Shown here: positions 1-12,800 of the stretch, in pieces
How positions within the stretch are numbered: the stretch's first letter is position 1
How the letters are laid out: each line of letters starts with the position of its first letter
From: Cenococcum geophilum 1.58
Taxonomy: Eukaryota > Ascomycota > Dothideomycetes > Gloniales > Gloniaceae
DNA: 64,000 nt
Direction of reading: 5' to 3'
Assembly (NCBI GenBank): GCA_001692895.1
Contig: KV748202.1
Location: forward strand, 186,001-250,000
Position numbers and translations under genes: made by a program
Notes under the pieces: generated by a model
Told to the model about the DNA's origin: nothing
What the model saw: only the letters and a program-made list of their open reading frames with translations
The model's database searches: none

Positions 1-214
1 GCAGCTATATATATATTATATATATATAATTTATCTTTAGATAGTTAATTAGATATAGTATATTATATAATAATTTTTTTATAAATTATATAAGTTATTC
101 TACTTCTAAAAAAAGTTTTTATTTTTTTTAAATTTTTTTAGAAGTAGAATAACTTATATAATTTATAAGTAATTTATAAAAAAATTATTATATAATATAC
201 TATATCTAATTAAC

Positions 215-429
215 TATTAGGAATAAAGGTAAGTGGTCACTATATAAGGCAAATTGCCATTACAGGTAGCAAGTTGCCGTTACGTGCGGCAAGTTGCCGT
301 CACGTATCGCCGCGGCAGTAGCGTGGCGAGGAGCCTTAAGCTCCTCGCCCTCCCTAACATATATAAGAACAATAATTATTATACTATCTACGAACCGTAG
401 CTACGTAATATCCCCTTATATAACCAACA
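215..429 (+). repeat. copia-A1 5' LTR
   Basis: It starts TATTAGGAATAAAGG (TG mutated to TA) and ends ACCAACA. Inside are three CAAGTTGCCGTTACG-like direct repeats, a strong hairpin AGGAGCCTTAAGCTCCTCG and the inverted motif ACGAACCGTAGCTACGT. About a dozen bases differ from the 3' LTR, all transitions. Confidence 0.93.
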
Positions 430-833
430 CTAATTAGTAGTTAACTTTACTATTATACTACAAAACAGCTAGGTATTCTACTAAGAAGAGACAAGCTACT
501 ATACTAGTACTACTTATGCTAAAGGAAGCTGTCTTTTAAGGTTAAAACTAGTCCTAAACCTTAAATAGAACTCTTCTATAAATCTAAGGATCTAAAGGCT
601 AAAACTAGTCCTAAGCCTTTCTAAGATTATGGATTCTTACGTCTATTACGCAGAATAACACGCTTTATAAGTCTTTATAATTTAAGGCTAAAACTAGTCT
701 TAAGCCCTATAACTATAAATATACGTTATAAACGCGTACTAAATAATAAACGCGTACTAAATAATAAATATATATTATAAACGCGTACTAAATAACAATC
801 ACTATACTAATAATACTTCCCTCCCTCTAAAAA

Positions 834-3800
834 CATGGCTACGCCTACCTTAAATAACTAGAAAGACTCCTTACTACTAGGGGTAGCTAAGTACGCGAAA
901 CTTATTAATAAAAATTAGAACGAATTTGCCTTTAATATAATAACTTATACCGCAAAATAAGTTAACGGCTTTCTCCTATACTATATTATATTCTACTAAA
1001 ATAAATATTATACCAACTTATAACTATAAAAGTATTTTAGGGAGGATTTTATAAAATAGACTGCTAATACCTAGGTACTTAGCAACATTAATATTGTTTA
1101 GGACTTTTAAGACTTCCTCTATAAGAATAGGGTATACGTTACTAAGAATGGTAACCTAATTACTAATAATATTTAGGCCGTTATTACTAGTATAGAAGAA
1201 CTAATATAGACGAAAGCTAAGATTATATATTAACTATAGAAACCTAAAAATAACCTATATTCTTTAGAAGGCAACTTTAATTTATATTAAAACCCCTAAA
1301 ACGCTAACCCCCTACTTAAAGCTGCTCTCCTACCTAGAGGTACTCTCCTACTTAGAGTTGCTTTGCCTTTACCTCCTCCACTCTAACTAACTAGTAAGCC
1401 TTTACTATAAGAAGTTATAAATTTAATAAAGGTATATTTGGATAAAGAGAAGAAGTTTAAAGGAGAATTATATAATATACTTAGAGTAAAACTATAAGTC
1501 TTTTATAACTGTTGTAATAAGGTTAAAATTTAATACTACTAGTACTATTACGCTTTCTCTGTTATATTAAAGGGACGGGCGGTAATATTTTATTATAACT
1601 ATATTATAGGTAAAAACTATAACTTTAATGCAATACTTTAGCTTATTAGAGCCTACTTTAAGACTAATAAAAATTGCTAACTTTATATATCTAAATAGCG
1701 GGAGACTACGTTCTAGAGAGTTATTACTTCTAACCTAATAAAGACTTATTTAGAGTGCCTTTAGCTGCTCTTTAATAGACTTTAAAAAATCTAATATAGC
1801 CTTACTAAAACTTACTAAAATAAGAATAGCCTAAGGGACTAGGTTATCTTAGTATACCGTAGCGTTTTTAAGTGTAACTTAGCGCTATATAAACCTATAA
1901 ATATATTTAAAGGAGTATATACTAAGCTATACTCCGCTATAAGTACTATAATATAAATATAAGAATCTTAATAGTTTTATACTAAAAACCCTACCTAACT
2001 AAGTATTCCTAACTAATATAATTATAACTAGACTAATTAAATATATAGTGGCCGCGGTAGGGAATATAGAAGAGGGTATAATTAATGTTAACTATAAGGT
2101 AATTATAGAGGTTCTTATAGAGGTTTATTTTAAAGTAATTGCTAAAAGAAAAGCTATGTTTATAAGAAGCCAAATTACTAGTTAACTAGATACTCCCTTA
2201 ATAAGTAAAAAGAGGCATATAATAAGTTCCGTTAGAGTATAAGAAATATTAGAAATTATAAGGTTACTATGGCCTACTTCTAAAGCTTTCTAGTTTAATA
2301 TAAAGGCGTAAAAGATTTTAAGGGTAAGGTTAATAAGACCGAACAGCTTCTTATAGATATAGAAATTAAGGACTACTTACCTAACTAATACTTTACTAGG
2401 TATAGTAAGGTAAATAGCATATAAACCGTTGCTGTCCTTAATAACCAATCTACGCTCTATTCTATTATAAAGTTAGATATCTTTAATAAGCTAAAGGAGA
2501 GCTCCGCGTTTTCCTTTAACGATAGATACTTAGTAAATATCTTCTATAGTATTATACTAGATACTAAAGCCGCAGAAGTATCTATAGTAGGAGAACCTTA
2601 AGTTTAAGCCCTTTAGTAGCTTAATAGCTCTATTTAGATTAACTATTTAACAGCAGGCTAGTATACAATTTATTTTAGTAAAGGTACTATAATCTCTCTC
2701 GGCATAATTAGGGTTTAAACCCCCTTAGGGTATATTAGTTTTTACGTTATTCCTATAAATACTTTATTTCTATTTTGCATTAAAGATATAAATAAGTTAG
2801 GCGTTAGGCTTAATAACCTTAAGAATATACTTATTTAGGGAGATAATTAGGTACCTATTATACGCAAGTAGGGTTACCCCTAGTTACTCCTTTATTAATT
2901 AGAAAAGAGTATTGCTTAAAGCTACTTAACTAAGTTAGAATTACGCCAACTGCACTATCGTTTTAGCCACCCATCTGTTTATTAATTGCTTAGGGTTCTT
3001 TAGTAAGTAGGCTATAAAGTTAAGGTTAAGGCAATTAAGCATCTTATAAAGTATTACTATTACTACTAAATAAACTAGAAGTCCCTTGGCTGATTTAAGT
3101 TTACCCTTAAGGATAACTACAACTTTAACTTTTGTATTATTATTAACGTTATATATCTTAGCGGTAAGCTAGTGCTCTAAATTATTAACTTCTTAACCTC
3201 CTTCTAAGCTACGCGTTTCTTAAAAGATATATTAGCTAAAAATATATAGGAGACCCTTTAGTTGTGCTAGATTAATATCTATTTAGGACCCCCTAATTAA
3301 ATCGTCTATAATATAGGAAAGAACTTCTTATTTATAGAGTTTTAATAATAGATAAAGGTAATAGCAATTAAGGTTAAGGAAGTCCCTATTAAGGTATATA
3401 ATAGTATTAGAAAAGTAGAATAATATTACGCGCTATTACGCTGCGTATATAAGATTATCTCTTTAGAACTAAAGGATGCTAATAAAGAACTTACCTTATA
3501 AATAGCTATTAAAGCTATTAATAATTCCGCTAGCCCAGATGGACTTATACCTATATTACTAGTCTTTAGCGCCTACCCTTAAATAACTAATAATTCTCTA
3601 CTATCTCCCTCTATTATATAACGAGCCGAGGCTATTTATAAGGCAATAAAGAAGGTATAACATCTCTACGCTATACGCTAGGTTAATAATATACTAGGAA
3701 TAAGAAATAGCCCAAATACCTTAACTATACTTAATCTGCTACTCTAGTTTAAGGTACGCGTATAGCGTAAAAAGGGAGGATAGTTAGGCCCACACCAACT

Positions 3801-5770
3801 TATTATAATTAATAGTTAAACTTATACTATTTAGATGCTTTATAGACCTACTTAATTCTATTTAACTATTATTAAGCCTTACTATAAAAATAATAATTTT
3901 AAGCCTTTATAGGATGCCCTAGAAGATGCCCTAAAAGAGAGCTATAATTAATATACTCTAGAAGGCGACTATAATCCCAATATAATTGTAGTAGATACGT
4001 TATAACTATAACGCGGTAGAGGTCGCCTAAAGGAATTATAAAATTGCTAATATCTTATTAATTTTAAAGAACAATTTATTGCTGCTATTAAAAATAGAGT
4101 TAAGTTATTAATGGCCTTTATAACAGCTAAGGAGAAGGCTAACTTTAAACTTATAAAACAGCTCTAAAAGGAAGGTTATATTATAACTCTAGGAGCTCCT
4201 TTCTAAGTATCCAATAAGTAGGAGATCAATAGTCTTATTATAAGAGGAGTCTTTAAATTTAAGAAGTATAACCCTACTAAGTTTAATAGAGTTTATATCT
4301 TTAAGTTAAGAATAGTTAATAAGATTAAGGGTAAAGCTACCAACGCCCTATTTAAGAAATTAAGGCTTATTATCTAAGGCTACAATAATAATAGTAAGGA
4401 GGTAATTCTTACGCAGTCTCCTATAATTTAACAAGCTAGTTAGCGAGTTATTATTACGCTAGCTCCCTCCTTAATAAAGAATAGAATGGCAGTTTATTTA
4501 TAAGATATTACTTAAGCCTATACCTAATTAGAGACGCACCTTTAGCGCTTAATATTAGCATACCTTCTAGAGCAAATTCGCTACCAGTATCCTAAAGATA
4601 TAATTATGGTTGTGCTTAAGCCATTATATAGGATTATAGAGGCAGGAACTCATTAGTAGGCTACCTACAGTAAGCACCATAAAGAGAAGCTTTTAATAAC
4701 TACTTCTATATTTAATCCCTGCTTCCTTATTATAACTATAGGAACTCTATTTAGAATTATTGGCATATAAACTAATAATATAATTATCTTAGGAGACAAC
4801 TAATTCTTAGCTCTTAAAGAGGACGAGCTAGTAAAGGTAAATCTTATAGTAAAGCTAAAGGAAAAGCTTAGTTTAACAATACTATTACTCTTTAATAGAT
4901 GCATTCTCTTCCTAAATAAGGATTCTATTACTCTACGCCAGAAGGGTTAAGGTAAGAAGATTAATATTATTAATACTAATTCTCTAAAGCAAGAATATAT
5001 GGAGTAACGCGCTTATAAAGCTTATATTACTTCTATCTATTAACCTAAGGCTTTATTTAATCTCTCTATTGCTACCTAATACTAGGAACTAACTAAGGAT
5101 AATATTTTTACCCTAAATAAGCGTCTTTTCTAGTAAATAAACTATCTTAATTAGGGACTACTCTATATACCTATTAATCTTCCTACCACTAAGCTCTTTA
5201 TATTTATTAATAGATTATTTATAAATAATAAAGATTTTAGCTCCTAGTTAGGATATAAGATTATTATTATAAACAAATTTACTAGAGAGAATAACTTTAT
5301 AATCTATAGTAATCTTATCTGTTAGAGCTTAACTAAGGGTAAGCATGTTACCTAAGGTGTTTTAGCGTTAGAGATATATAGAATAGTTAGTGGAGTTAAT
5401 ATAGTAATTGCAATTAGAACTACCCTAAAGATAATTATAGATTAACTCGAACTTTCTATTATCCCTATAATTATATATACCAACTTATATTCCCTCTATA
5501 AGTATTTAGTTAAGCTTAGTACTATAAAGGAAAAGCGCCTTATAATTAATATTATGGCACTTTAATAATCCTATAAGCCTTAAAAACTCTTTAAGATTTA
5601 ATAGATTAATAGCTAAGATAACTTAGTAAATATAATAATAAAGGCAAACCTAAATAAGGCACTAGAGACGTTTATTAATATAAATACTCTATATATATAA
5701 GTTAAAGGTTAGGTTAAAAGGGAGTCCCTAGAAATTTCTTAGTTATGTAAGGTCTTAAGATATCTAGGAA
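834..5770 (+). pseudogene. copia-A1 Gag-Pol polyprotein remnant
   Basis: One frame can be followed from an ATG near 834 to about 5770, interrupted only by TAG/TAA at positions needing Gln or Trp. Gag lies in the first part. The integrase zinc-binding segment is at 2951-2980 (LHYRFSHPS), followed by KFTLKDNYNFNF (about 3098) and GPPNQIVYNIGKNF (about 3284), typical of fungal copia integrases; a catalytic Asp now reads Asn. The reverse transcriptase is recognised by LKPLYRIIEAGTH (about 4620) and QTNN (about 4765) in place of the copia QTDD. RNase H follows at about 5170-5680. The family makes a single polyprotein for reverse transcription and integration. This copy cannot be translated. Sure of family, approximate on ends. 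Confidence 0.9.
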
Positions 5771-6124
5771 CTTTAACCGGCGGTTAAAGTTATCTAATTA
5801 GTTAGATTCTCTTACCAAGATTATTTTTAAAGGGGGGAGTATAACATTCTATAGACCTTAACTTAACCCAGCTAATTAGGATTTTCCATCCCCGGGATAG
5901 AAAATCGCTATTAGCTCGCTTACTACTAGCGCCTTAGCGGCCCTCTAAATAAGATATCTACCTATAACTCCTAAGTAAGAAAGCACCACGTGCTAAGAGG
6001 TAAATTTTAGGATAGCGAGACTTATATTATAATAGCAATAGTAAATAAGAAGGATTAATATTTGCTACGCTAGTTAAGCGGTATATATATATATAGATAG
6101 CAACTATAAAAGAAGAGTTGCTAG
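5771..6124. other. copia-A1 3' non-coding region with two palindromes
   Basis: Between the end of Pol and the 3' LTR lie about 350 bases with an inverted repeat around AACTTTAACC/GGTTAAAGTT (about 5770-5795), a run AAAGGGGGGAG (about 5828) and a second palindrome GATTTTCCATCCC/GGGATAGAAAATC (about 5882-5908). The purine stretch AAAAGAAGAG just before 6125 is the likely polypurine tract. The same arrangement recurs inverted in copia-A2 at about 60007-60370. Confidence 0.75.
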
Positions 6125-6339
6125 TGTTAGGAATAAAGGTAAGTGGTTACTATATAAGGCAAATTGCCATTACGGGTGGCAAGTTGCCGTTACGTGCGGT
6201 AAGTTGCCGTCATATATCGCCGCGGTAGTAGCGTAGCGAGGAGCCTTAAGCTCCTCGCCCTCCCTAATATATATAAGAACAATAATTATCATACTATCTA
6301 CGAACCGTAGCTACGTGATATCCCCTTATATAACCAACA
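6125..6339 (+). repeat. copia-A1 3' LTR
   Basis: It starts TGTTAGGAATAAAGG and ends TAACCAACA, followed directly by the TSD TTAAC. It keeps the canonical TG start that the 5' LTR has lost. Confidence 0.93.
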
Positions 6340-6387
6340 TTAACTATCTGGGGATGAATTATATATATATAATATATATATAGCTGC

Positions 6388-6450
6388 CTAGATGCTGCTT
6401 AATGCGTATAGTCTGTTTTAAATGCTGCAAAATGCTATGAAATGCTGCTA
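6388..6450. repeat. Short TGCTGC-rich junction segment
   Basis: Between the fold-back end and the start of copia-B homology lie several imperfect copies of AAATGCTGC / AATGCTATG. No gene. Possibly the edge of a further element; nothing more can be said. Confidence 0.4.
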
Positions 6451-6615
6451 AATTTTTTCCTAATATTCCTTTTCTAAAAACTGCTTCCTAACTTTCTTAA
6501 GTATTTACTTATACTATTTTAGAGCAATAGTAATTTTTTCTTAACCTTTTTAGCCGTATCTTTATCTAATTTCTAGTCCTTTAATTAAACTAACTTATTA
6601 ATATATAGACAATCC

Positions 6616-8520
6616 GCCCGACGTACGACTACCTGGCTCGCAGCCAGGCCCGAAACTAGCCTTACTCAGCCAGTCAACGTGGACGCGCCCTAGGCGTACG
6701 ACAGGACACCCTTAGGCTTGCACTAGCTCTAAGACCGAGAGGATACGGTAAGGGCGTAGGGAACCTCTTTTTATAAGAACTTGTTAAGGTTAACACGTTA
6801 CAGATACTTCGTACGAAACTTATTAAGGCCCTAAGGCCACCACAAAGAACTTGTTAAGGCCCTGCCCAGAGAACTCGTTAAGGCCCCTCTACGAGGGCCT
6901 ATCTGGTATCCGGTACACCCAGGTAACTTAGAAGAGGGTCTTAATAGGCGTGGTGCGCGCGACCTGGACGACAGCGACGCGATAGCGACGCGACGGCGAC
7001 GCGACGGCGACTAGACGGCTTAACGAGGTGGAAACACGGGTAAAGCTCTAGGCAGCGGAAACACAGGCCAGCTTCGACGGCCCTATGGCGTACAACTTAG
7101 TCGACTTACAGTTGACCTATAGTTGACTTATAGGTGACTTATAGGAGGGTCTTAATAGGCGTAGTGTATATAACCTAATGTATATATATAGGGGAGGCTA
7201 TAGGGGAAATATAGGCTAGTTGGACGAGGTCTTAATAGTTAGAGATATAGGCCAGCTTATAAAAAGGGGGGACACAAGCTTAGTTGGTAGGAGAGGGGGG
7301 AGTAGGTTGTCTGGTGCGGGACCTAGTGTCTCTACGGCCCCTCTCCTACAAGATACGGTCGGCCTATTATAAGGAGACTCTTATAGGCAACGCGAAACGG
7401 GAACCTCCCGCGGGGTGTAGTGCGTAGTAGCTACTGCTGGCTCTAAGGACCTTACCCCTTAGCTAGGCTCTAACCCTTAGTACACCTAGTAGGCAGGTAG
7501 GATTACGTCCTAGCTAGAGAGACTACTACGTGGCTTAAGAGAATAGATGCGCGTATTGGTATATTAATAGACGGAACCGTTCGTCTCTAGGGCGGTACGC
7601 CGGTGAGATATACTTAAGGAGTAAACAGGAGTTACTTAGGCAGGAAGGTTTTGGCTAGGCCTAACTATAGAAAGTACGCCTAAGTCTACATTGCAGGATA
7701 TAGCCACGACGCCTTTGCAGGACTACGCCAGTAGGCGCGTAAGACGGGAGTTGCAACCCCTGGAAATGGCAGCTTATGCCTATACCGGCGGAAATAATAG
7801 AAAAGGCGTGAAACCAAAGGCTATGGAAGGCTTCTAAGCTATATAAAAGCGTACCAACTTTAGGAGGAGACTCTTATACAGACTGCTGGGGGGTAAACTA
7901 GTACTTGGGCTAATAACCCGTTATAAAATATCTAAAAGAATGGTGAAATTCCCTATATAAGTAGTGGTGGCAGCTAACTGCTTGCAGACTAGGACTAAAG
8001 CACTAAAAAACTAGGGTAGAGGCTTAGATAAGTAGGCATGTTAAACTCTACTATATTACTAGCTAATATATAACTACCTAACTGCAAAATGCAGCCACGA
8101 CACCTTTATAGGATTACGCCAGTAGGCATATAAGACGGGAGTTACAACCCCTAGAAAAGGTAGCTTATACCTATACCGGCGGAAATAATAGAAAAGGTGT
8201 AAAACTAGAGGCTATAGAAGGCTCCTAAGCCGTGCGAAAGCGTACTAACTCTAGGAGGAGACTCTTATATAGACCGCGGGGGGGCGGACTAGTACTTAGG
8301 CCAATAACCCATTATAAAATATCTAAAAGAACTGGTAAAACCCCCCATTAAGGTGGTGGCAGCTAACTGCTTATAGAAAGCCCCTAGGCCTTTAGGCCTA
8401 GGTTTAGGATAAATACTAGAAAACTAGGGTAGAGGCCTAGATAAGTAGGCACGTTAAACTCTACTATATAACTACCTGACCGCACCTAGGCCGCCGTAGC
8501 TGCGCTTCCACAATATAGGG
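6616..8520 (+). promoter_or_regulatory. LINE1 5' UTR
   Basis: This is a GC-richer region of about 1.9 kb with no ORF. It has a CGACGCGATAG-type short repeat (about 6965-7015), repeated AAGAACTTGTTAAGG phrases (about 6775-6880) and a tandem duplication (7702-8480). Full-length LINEs carry an internal promoter in this region; that function here is inferred from position only. The inverse copy lies in LINE2 (58016-59735). Confidence 0.65.
7702..8480 (+). repeat. Two ~391-bp tandem monomers in the LINE1 5' UTR
   Basis: The block starting AGCCACGACGCC (about 7702) recurs 391 bases later (about 8093). Both contain CTATACCGGCGGAAATAATAG, ATCTAAAAGAA and GGTAGAGGC-TAGATAAGTAGGC in the same order. 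LINE2 has only one unit, so the copy number varies between copies. Confidence 0.85.
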
Positions 8521-8609
8521 AACTTACCCCCCTAAAGACAATATCCGGGCATATAATTACAATATAACTAAACATAGAAAAAGCAGAGGGGCTTAGGGGA
8601 TAATTAGAA

Positions 8610-9880
8610 ATAGAAGTCCTTACGGAGATTTACAAAGAGGTCTATAACGCTATCGTAGTCCAACACCTTAGGAGTGGAGATATTAGAGTCACCTTAAGGG
8701 ACTAATAGGTAGAGGAACAAGCTATAAGGGCAGGGGACAGGCTAGGAGAACGTATTGGCATAAAAGTGCTCCGCGAAGATTACCTAGTCGAAGTCTTAGC
8801 GGTTCCCCTAAGCCTTAGGGTAGAAAAGGGACGCTAGGCGGACAATATAGCAACTATATATAAGATAGTAAAACAAATAGAACGCCTTATACTAGGACTT
8901 GAGATTACCCAAATCTAATAGCTATAATAGGAAAATGCAAACTAAGTATATAACGAAAATAATAAAAGAATATAAGGGTTGCTAGAGACTTACTAGGGAG
9001 GCGCCGGTTAAACGCATGGCTCCCTTATTATTAGTATATATACACCAGGAATGCAAAAACTCCTTATCTAAAAAGGTATTATTATAAATGGCCTTATATA
9101 TAATATAAGGCTCTATAACTATAGACTCCGCCTAGAATAATACTATCGCTATATATAATAGGGACACACCTAATCTACATACGCAGTATAGGTATGCTGC
9201 GGCCACTATACAGGCCCCCATAATATAAGATATTGCTTAAATTAAGACTAAATAAAATGTGTAAACTGCTACTAAAGCATATATAAGGCGTAGAAAAGAG
9301 AAGACTGCATTAAATACAGAAGATGGAAGGTAAGGGCTTAATAGCTATAGGAACAACTGCACGCTAGGTTATATAAATAGAAATAATAGGCGATAAGCTA
9401 GGGGGGTATAGGTGCCTTTCCAGCGTTTCCTACCTTTAATACTAGGGGGCTAGGCCAGCTATCCTAAGCCTTAACGGGCTAGAAGTGACGCTATGTAATA
9501 TTACTAGACCGTATAAGGATATAAGGGTTATAGGGAATATAAGGGAGAGGACGCCCTATAGGAAGACCCTTATAGATAGCTATAGCAAGCTTAAAACTAG
9601 GACAATTAAGAATTAGACTTAACGCGGTAAATATAACATTTATAGCTGACTCTTAAAGGGTATATAGCTAACTAGTAAGAACAGGGGAAGAACTAGAGAC
9701 AATAATAGATTTAGATATAAAAGCGCTAGTAGAAACACAAGATACGGAAATAGAAAGCTCTATATAAAATAAGTAGTAACTAGGGTGTAGATATAAGAGA
9801 TAGAAGTTCTAAATATCCTAGAAAAAATGGAAATAGAAGAAGCGAGGAATAAAGGAGAGGCGAAGGACCCTTACTAGGGG
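8610..9880 (+). pseudogene. LINE1 ORF1 (Gag-like, zinc knuckles)
   Basis: The frame reads through RIP stops. Its N-terminal part is charged and contains HLRSGDIRVTLRD and GDRLGERIGIKVLRED, as in ORF1 of fungal Tad-clade LINEs. Zinc knuckles follow at about 9140-9310: a degraded first one, then CCGHYTGPHNIRYC and CVNCYQS...REDC, with some zinc-binding Cys now Tyr. The family protein binds the LINE RNA in a ribonucleoprotein particle. Start and end are approximate, and the last 400 bases are poorly conserved. Confidence 0.75.
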
Positions 9881-9889
9881 TTCGCCACC

Positions 9890-12800
9890 TATCTATTATA
9901 CAGTACAACTATAGTAATACAAACCACTGTCTTATAAGGCCCTTACTAGATAGCCTAGACCTAGAGAAATACTATATCCTTACTATACAAGAGCCGTATT
10001 ACAATGCCTATATATAATTAATATACTACCCCTAAGGATTCCAGCTCCTATACGAACTAAAAGCAGCCATATATATATGCTTTATAATTAGCAAGGTTAT
10101 CAGCCTATCCTTATAGTTATAGTAGGCAGTTAACCTAGATATTATAGTAATAATAATCCAGATATATAGGGGACCGGTATAGATTATTAATATATATAAC
10201 CCTAGGGTTAAAGGGGTCCCATAAATAGAGAATATTATATTAGTAATAAGCTTACTAGAAACTAAAGGCATAGAGTCTATCCTATTAGGAGATATAAACC
10301 TCTACTACCTATAGTAGGGGGGTATCCATATTACTATTAAATAATAGGTAGAGTGCCTACTAAGAGCTATAAACACTGGGGGCCTTAAGCTGGCCACCCC
10401 CCTAGGAGCAATTATATGGCAATAAGGCACTACTAAAAGCACAATTAACCTTATATTTATGGACGAAGGCCTATACTAGAGACTTAAAAGGTACAAACCT
10501 AAAGAAGAATAGGCACTCGCCTTAAACTATATCCCTATCTAAATATAGCTAGATCTAGATATTAAGGCGTAACTAAATAGCAAAAGATATGTAATAAGAA
10601 AGCTTAAAATAGATAGCTTCCTTAATATAGTTAAATAATAACTTTAAGACCTAGAAGAAATCCACCTAATACTAAACAAGCAAGGCTTATTAGCTACCCC
10701 TAAGGAAATCGACCGAAGACTAAAAAGGATTTAGGCAGCAATTAAAAACGGGCTAAAAGAGCACTACCCGGTCTCAAAACTGGGCCCCTATACGTAATAC
10801 GCATAGTCCGCACAATATATAATTCTTATCGCCAGCCAATAATAAGCAAGAAGAAAATATATAAGTAGCTATAATCCTAAAAACGAGAGACAATATAAAG
10901 ACACAAGAAACCAGCTAAAAAATACCCTAAAAAAAGAAGTAAGGAATAGCTAAAGACGGTTTATAAATAAGCATACTATTAACCCGAGCCTCCCCTATAA
11001 TAAAGGTCTTTGGAGGATAGCGAAATAGGTAAAGAAAAAGGCGGGACATCTAGTAAAAGACCTATACCTTCCGCCCCTGCGAAAACTAGATAAATTACTA
11101 GCTATAAGCGATAATAATAAGAAGGTAAAGATCCTTATAAAAAGATTTTTCCCTTAACCAGCTTTAGCAGACCTTAGTAATATTACGGGTAAAGCACCAG
11201 TAACTTGCCTAAGGGTTAATAGTAATATAACAACTAAAGAAATAGCTAGAACTATTAACCGCCTTTTAAATAATATAGTACTAGGACCAAATAAAATCCT
11301 AAATAAAGCCCCAAAGACCTATAGACTACTAATAGCACCTTAGCTTACAGATATAGCTAGAGTATACTTTATAATAGGCTACTACCCAAGACTCGGAAGA
11401 GCTATAATAACGTTTATCCTATATAAAAAAGGTAAAGCAGACTACTTACTCCTAGGAAGCTACCGCCCTATTACCTTAGAAAATACCCTTAGTAAGATCT
11501 TAAAAAGGGTAATAGCGGACTATATAGCAGACACAGCTAAGAAACACGCCCTATTACTATAAAGCTAAATAGGGGCAAGAAAGAACCGCTTAACACTATT
11601 AGCACTTACGCTACTCACTACCACCATCAAATCTGCATAGGCGATGCGAAGGGACTTTGTAGTATTAATACTCAGCCTAGATATTAGTGGCGCCTATAAT
11701 AATATACCCCACAAGCATCTCTTATATATCCTTAGGGCAAAAGGCTTCCTAGAATAGATTATATAATTTGTTTAAGGGTTTACGGGTTAAAAAGAAATAT
11801 TACTAGTCTTTAGTAGATACTAAAGCCCCCCTATTACAGTTGCAACAGGAATACTATAAAGATTACCCCTCTCGCCTATACTCTTCCTTTTCTTTATAAG
11901 CAACCTACTTAACTCCTTTAAAAAAGGGGCAACCTAGGGGATAGGCTTTATTAATAATACAAACCTAATTATATATGGGCTAATAGCCGTAAAGAATTAC
12001 AGAACACTAGAGAAAGTATATAACACCTATATAGAATAGGCAAGACGATATAGAGTCCAATTCTTACTAAAGAAATACTAGCTAATCTATTTTATAAGAA
12101 AACGTAACCAATCTGCAGATCTTTAGTATATAATTTACATCTAAGGCTTTAGGGGTCAACTAGTTTAGGGCCTAAGAGTATTAGGAGTATAGGTAGACAG
12201 TAAGCTCCGGTAGAGCGTATATATAGTATAAGCGGCCTATAAGGGCTAAGCACAGTATATTGTATTATCTAGGATTGTTAATTCTATATAGGGTCCATAC
12301 TTCTAGAGGTTACGCCTACTATATATAGTAGTTATCTGGCTAACTATAACATATAGGTCTAGTATCTGGGCCATTAGAGAATCTAAGAAAGGCCCCCCTA
12401 AATCGCTCCTTAAACCACTCTAAAAGGTCTAAATAGCCTACCTCTAGAGTATAACAGGCAGATATAAGCGAACGGCTATAGCTCTACTTAAGAAGGAAGC
12501 TAATATTCCCCCCCTATAACTATATATTGAAGCCGCTATAATATAAAGGGCGTAAAAGGAACGCAACTTTAATGTTATAAAGTATATTAAGACACGCTTA
12601 AATAAACTATAGAGGGACCTTAGGGCGCCTTATAGGAGAACAAACTAATAACCCTAAAGTAGGGAAGATATATTAGAGAAACAGGTAAAGAAAGCAAAAG
12701 AAGAATAGTGCTATTTTAGGGCCTAGGCCTATATAAAGGAGGAAGGGAAACGCGTAAGAGGCCAGTAAGGATAACAGCAAAAGAGAAAAAGGAGCTAAAG

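Larger units (their letters stand above)
215..6339 (+). mobile_element. Ty1/copia LTR retrotransposon copia-A1, RIP-degraded
   Basis: It has two 215-bp LTRs of equal length and a 5-bp TSD, TTAAC, at 210-214 and 6340-6344. Removing it restores the palindrome of the fold-back element, which is independent proof of the ends. Internal order is gag, integrase, reverse transcriptase, RNase H, which defines copia. All LTR differences noticed are C/T or G/A. A second copy, copia-A2, runs in the opposite direction from 59809. No intact ORF remains, so it is dead as an autonomous element. Confidence 0.93.
1..6387. mobile_element. Fold-back (palindromic) element split by copia-A1
   Basis: The parts are 1-214 and 6340-6387. 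The first 32 bases are the reverse complement of 6356-6387, and the AT-rich arm at about 45-108 is the inverted copy of about 139-214 (key motif AGAAGTAGAATAACTTATA). Without the copia insertion the element is about 257 bp and nearly wholly palindromic, as expected for a fold-back or MITE-type element. The window starts at its first visible base, so its own TSD and left flank cannot be seen. It carries no coding capacity. Superfamily unknown. Confidence 0.75.

Noticed and set aside
5839..6339. A longer copia-A LTR starting after AAAGGGGGGAG
   Set aside because: The 5' LTR starts at 215 with a TSD verified by the fold-back palindrome, so the 3' LTR must start at 6125; the G-run is internal.
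6640..6760. GC-rich start of LINE1 as a possible host gene or tRNA
   Set aside because: It lies inside the 21-bp TSD, has no ORF, does not fold as a tRNA and recurs inverted in LINE2.
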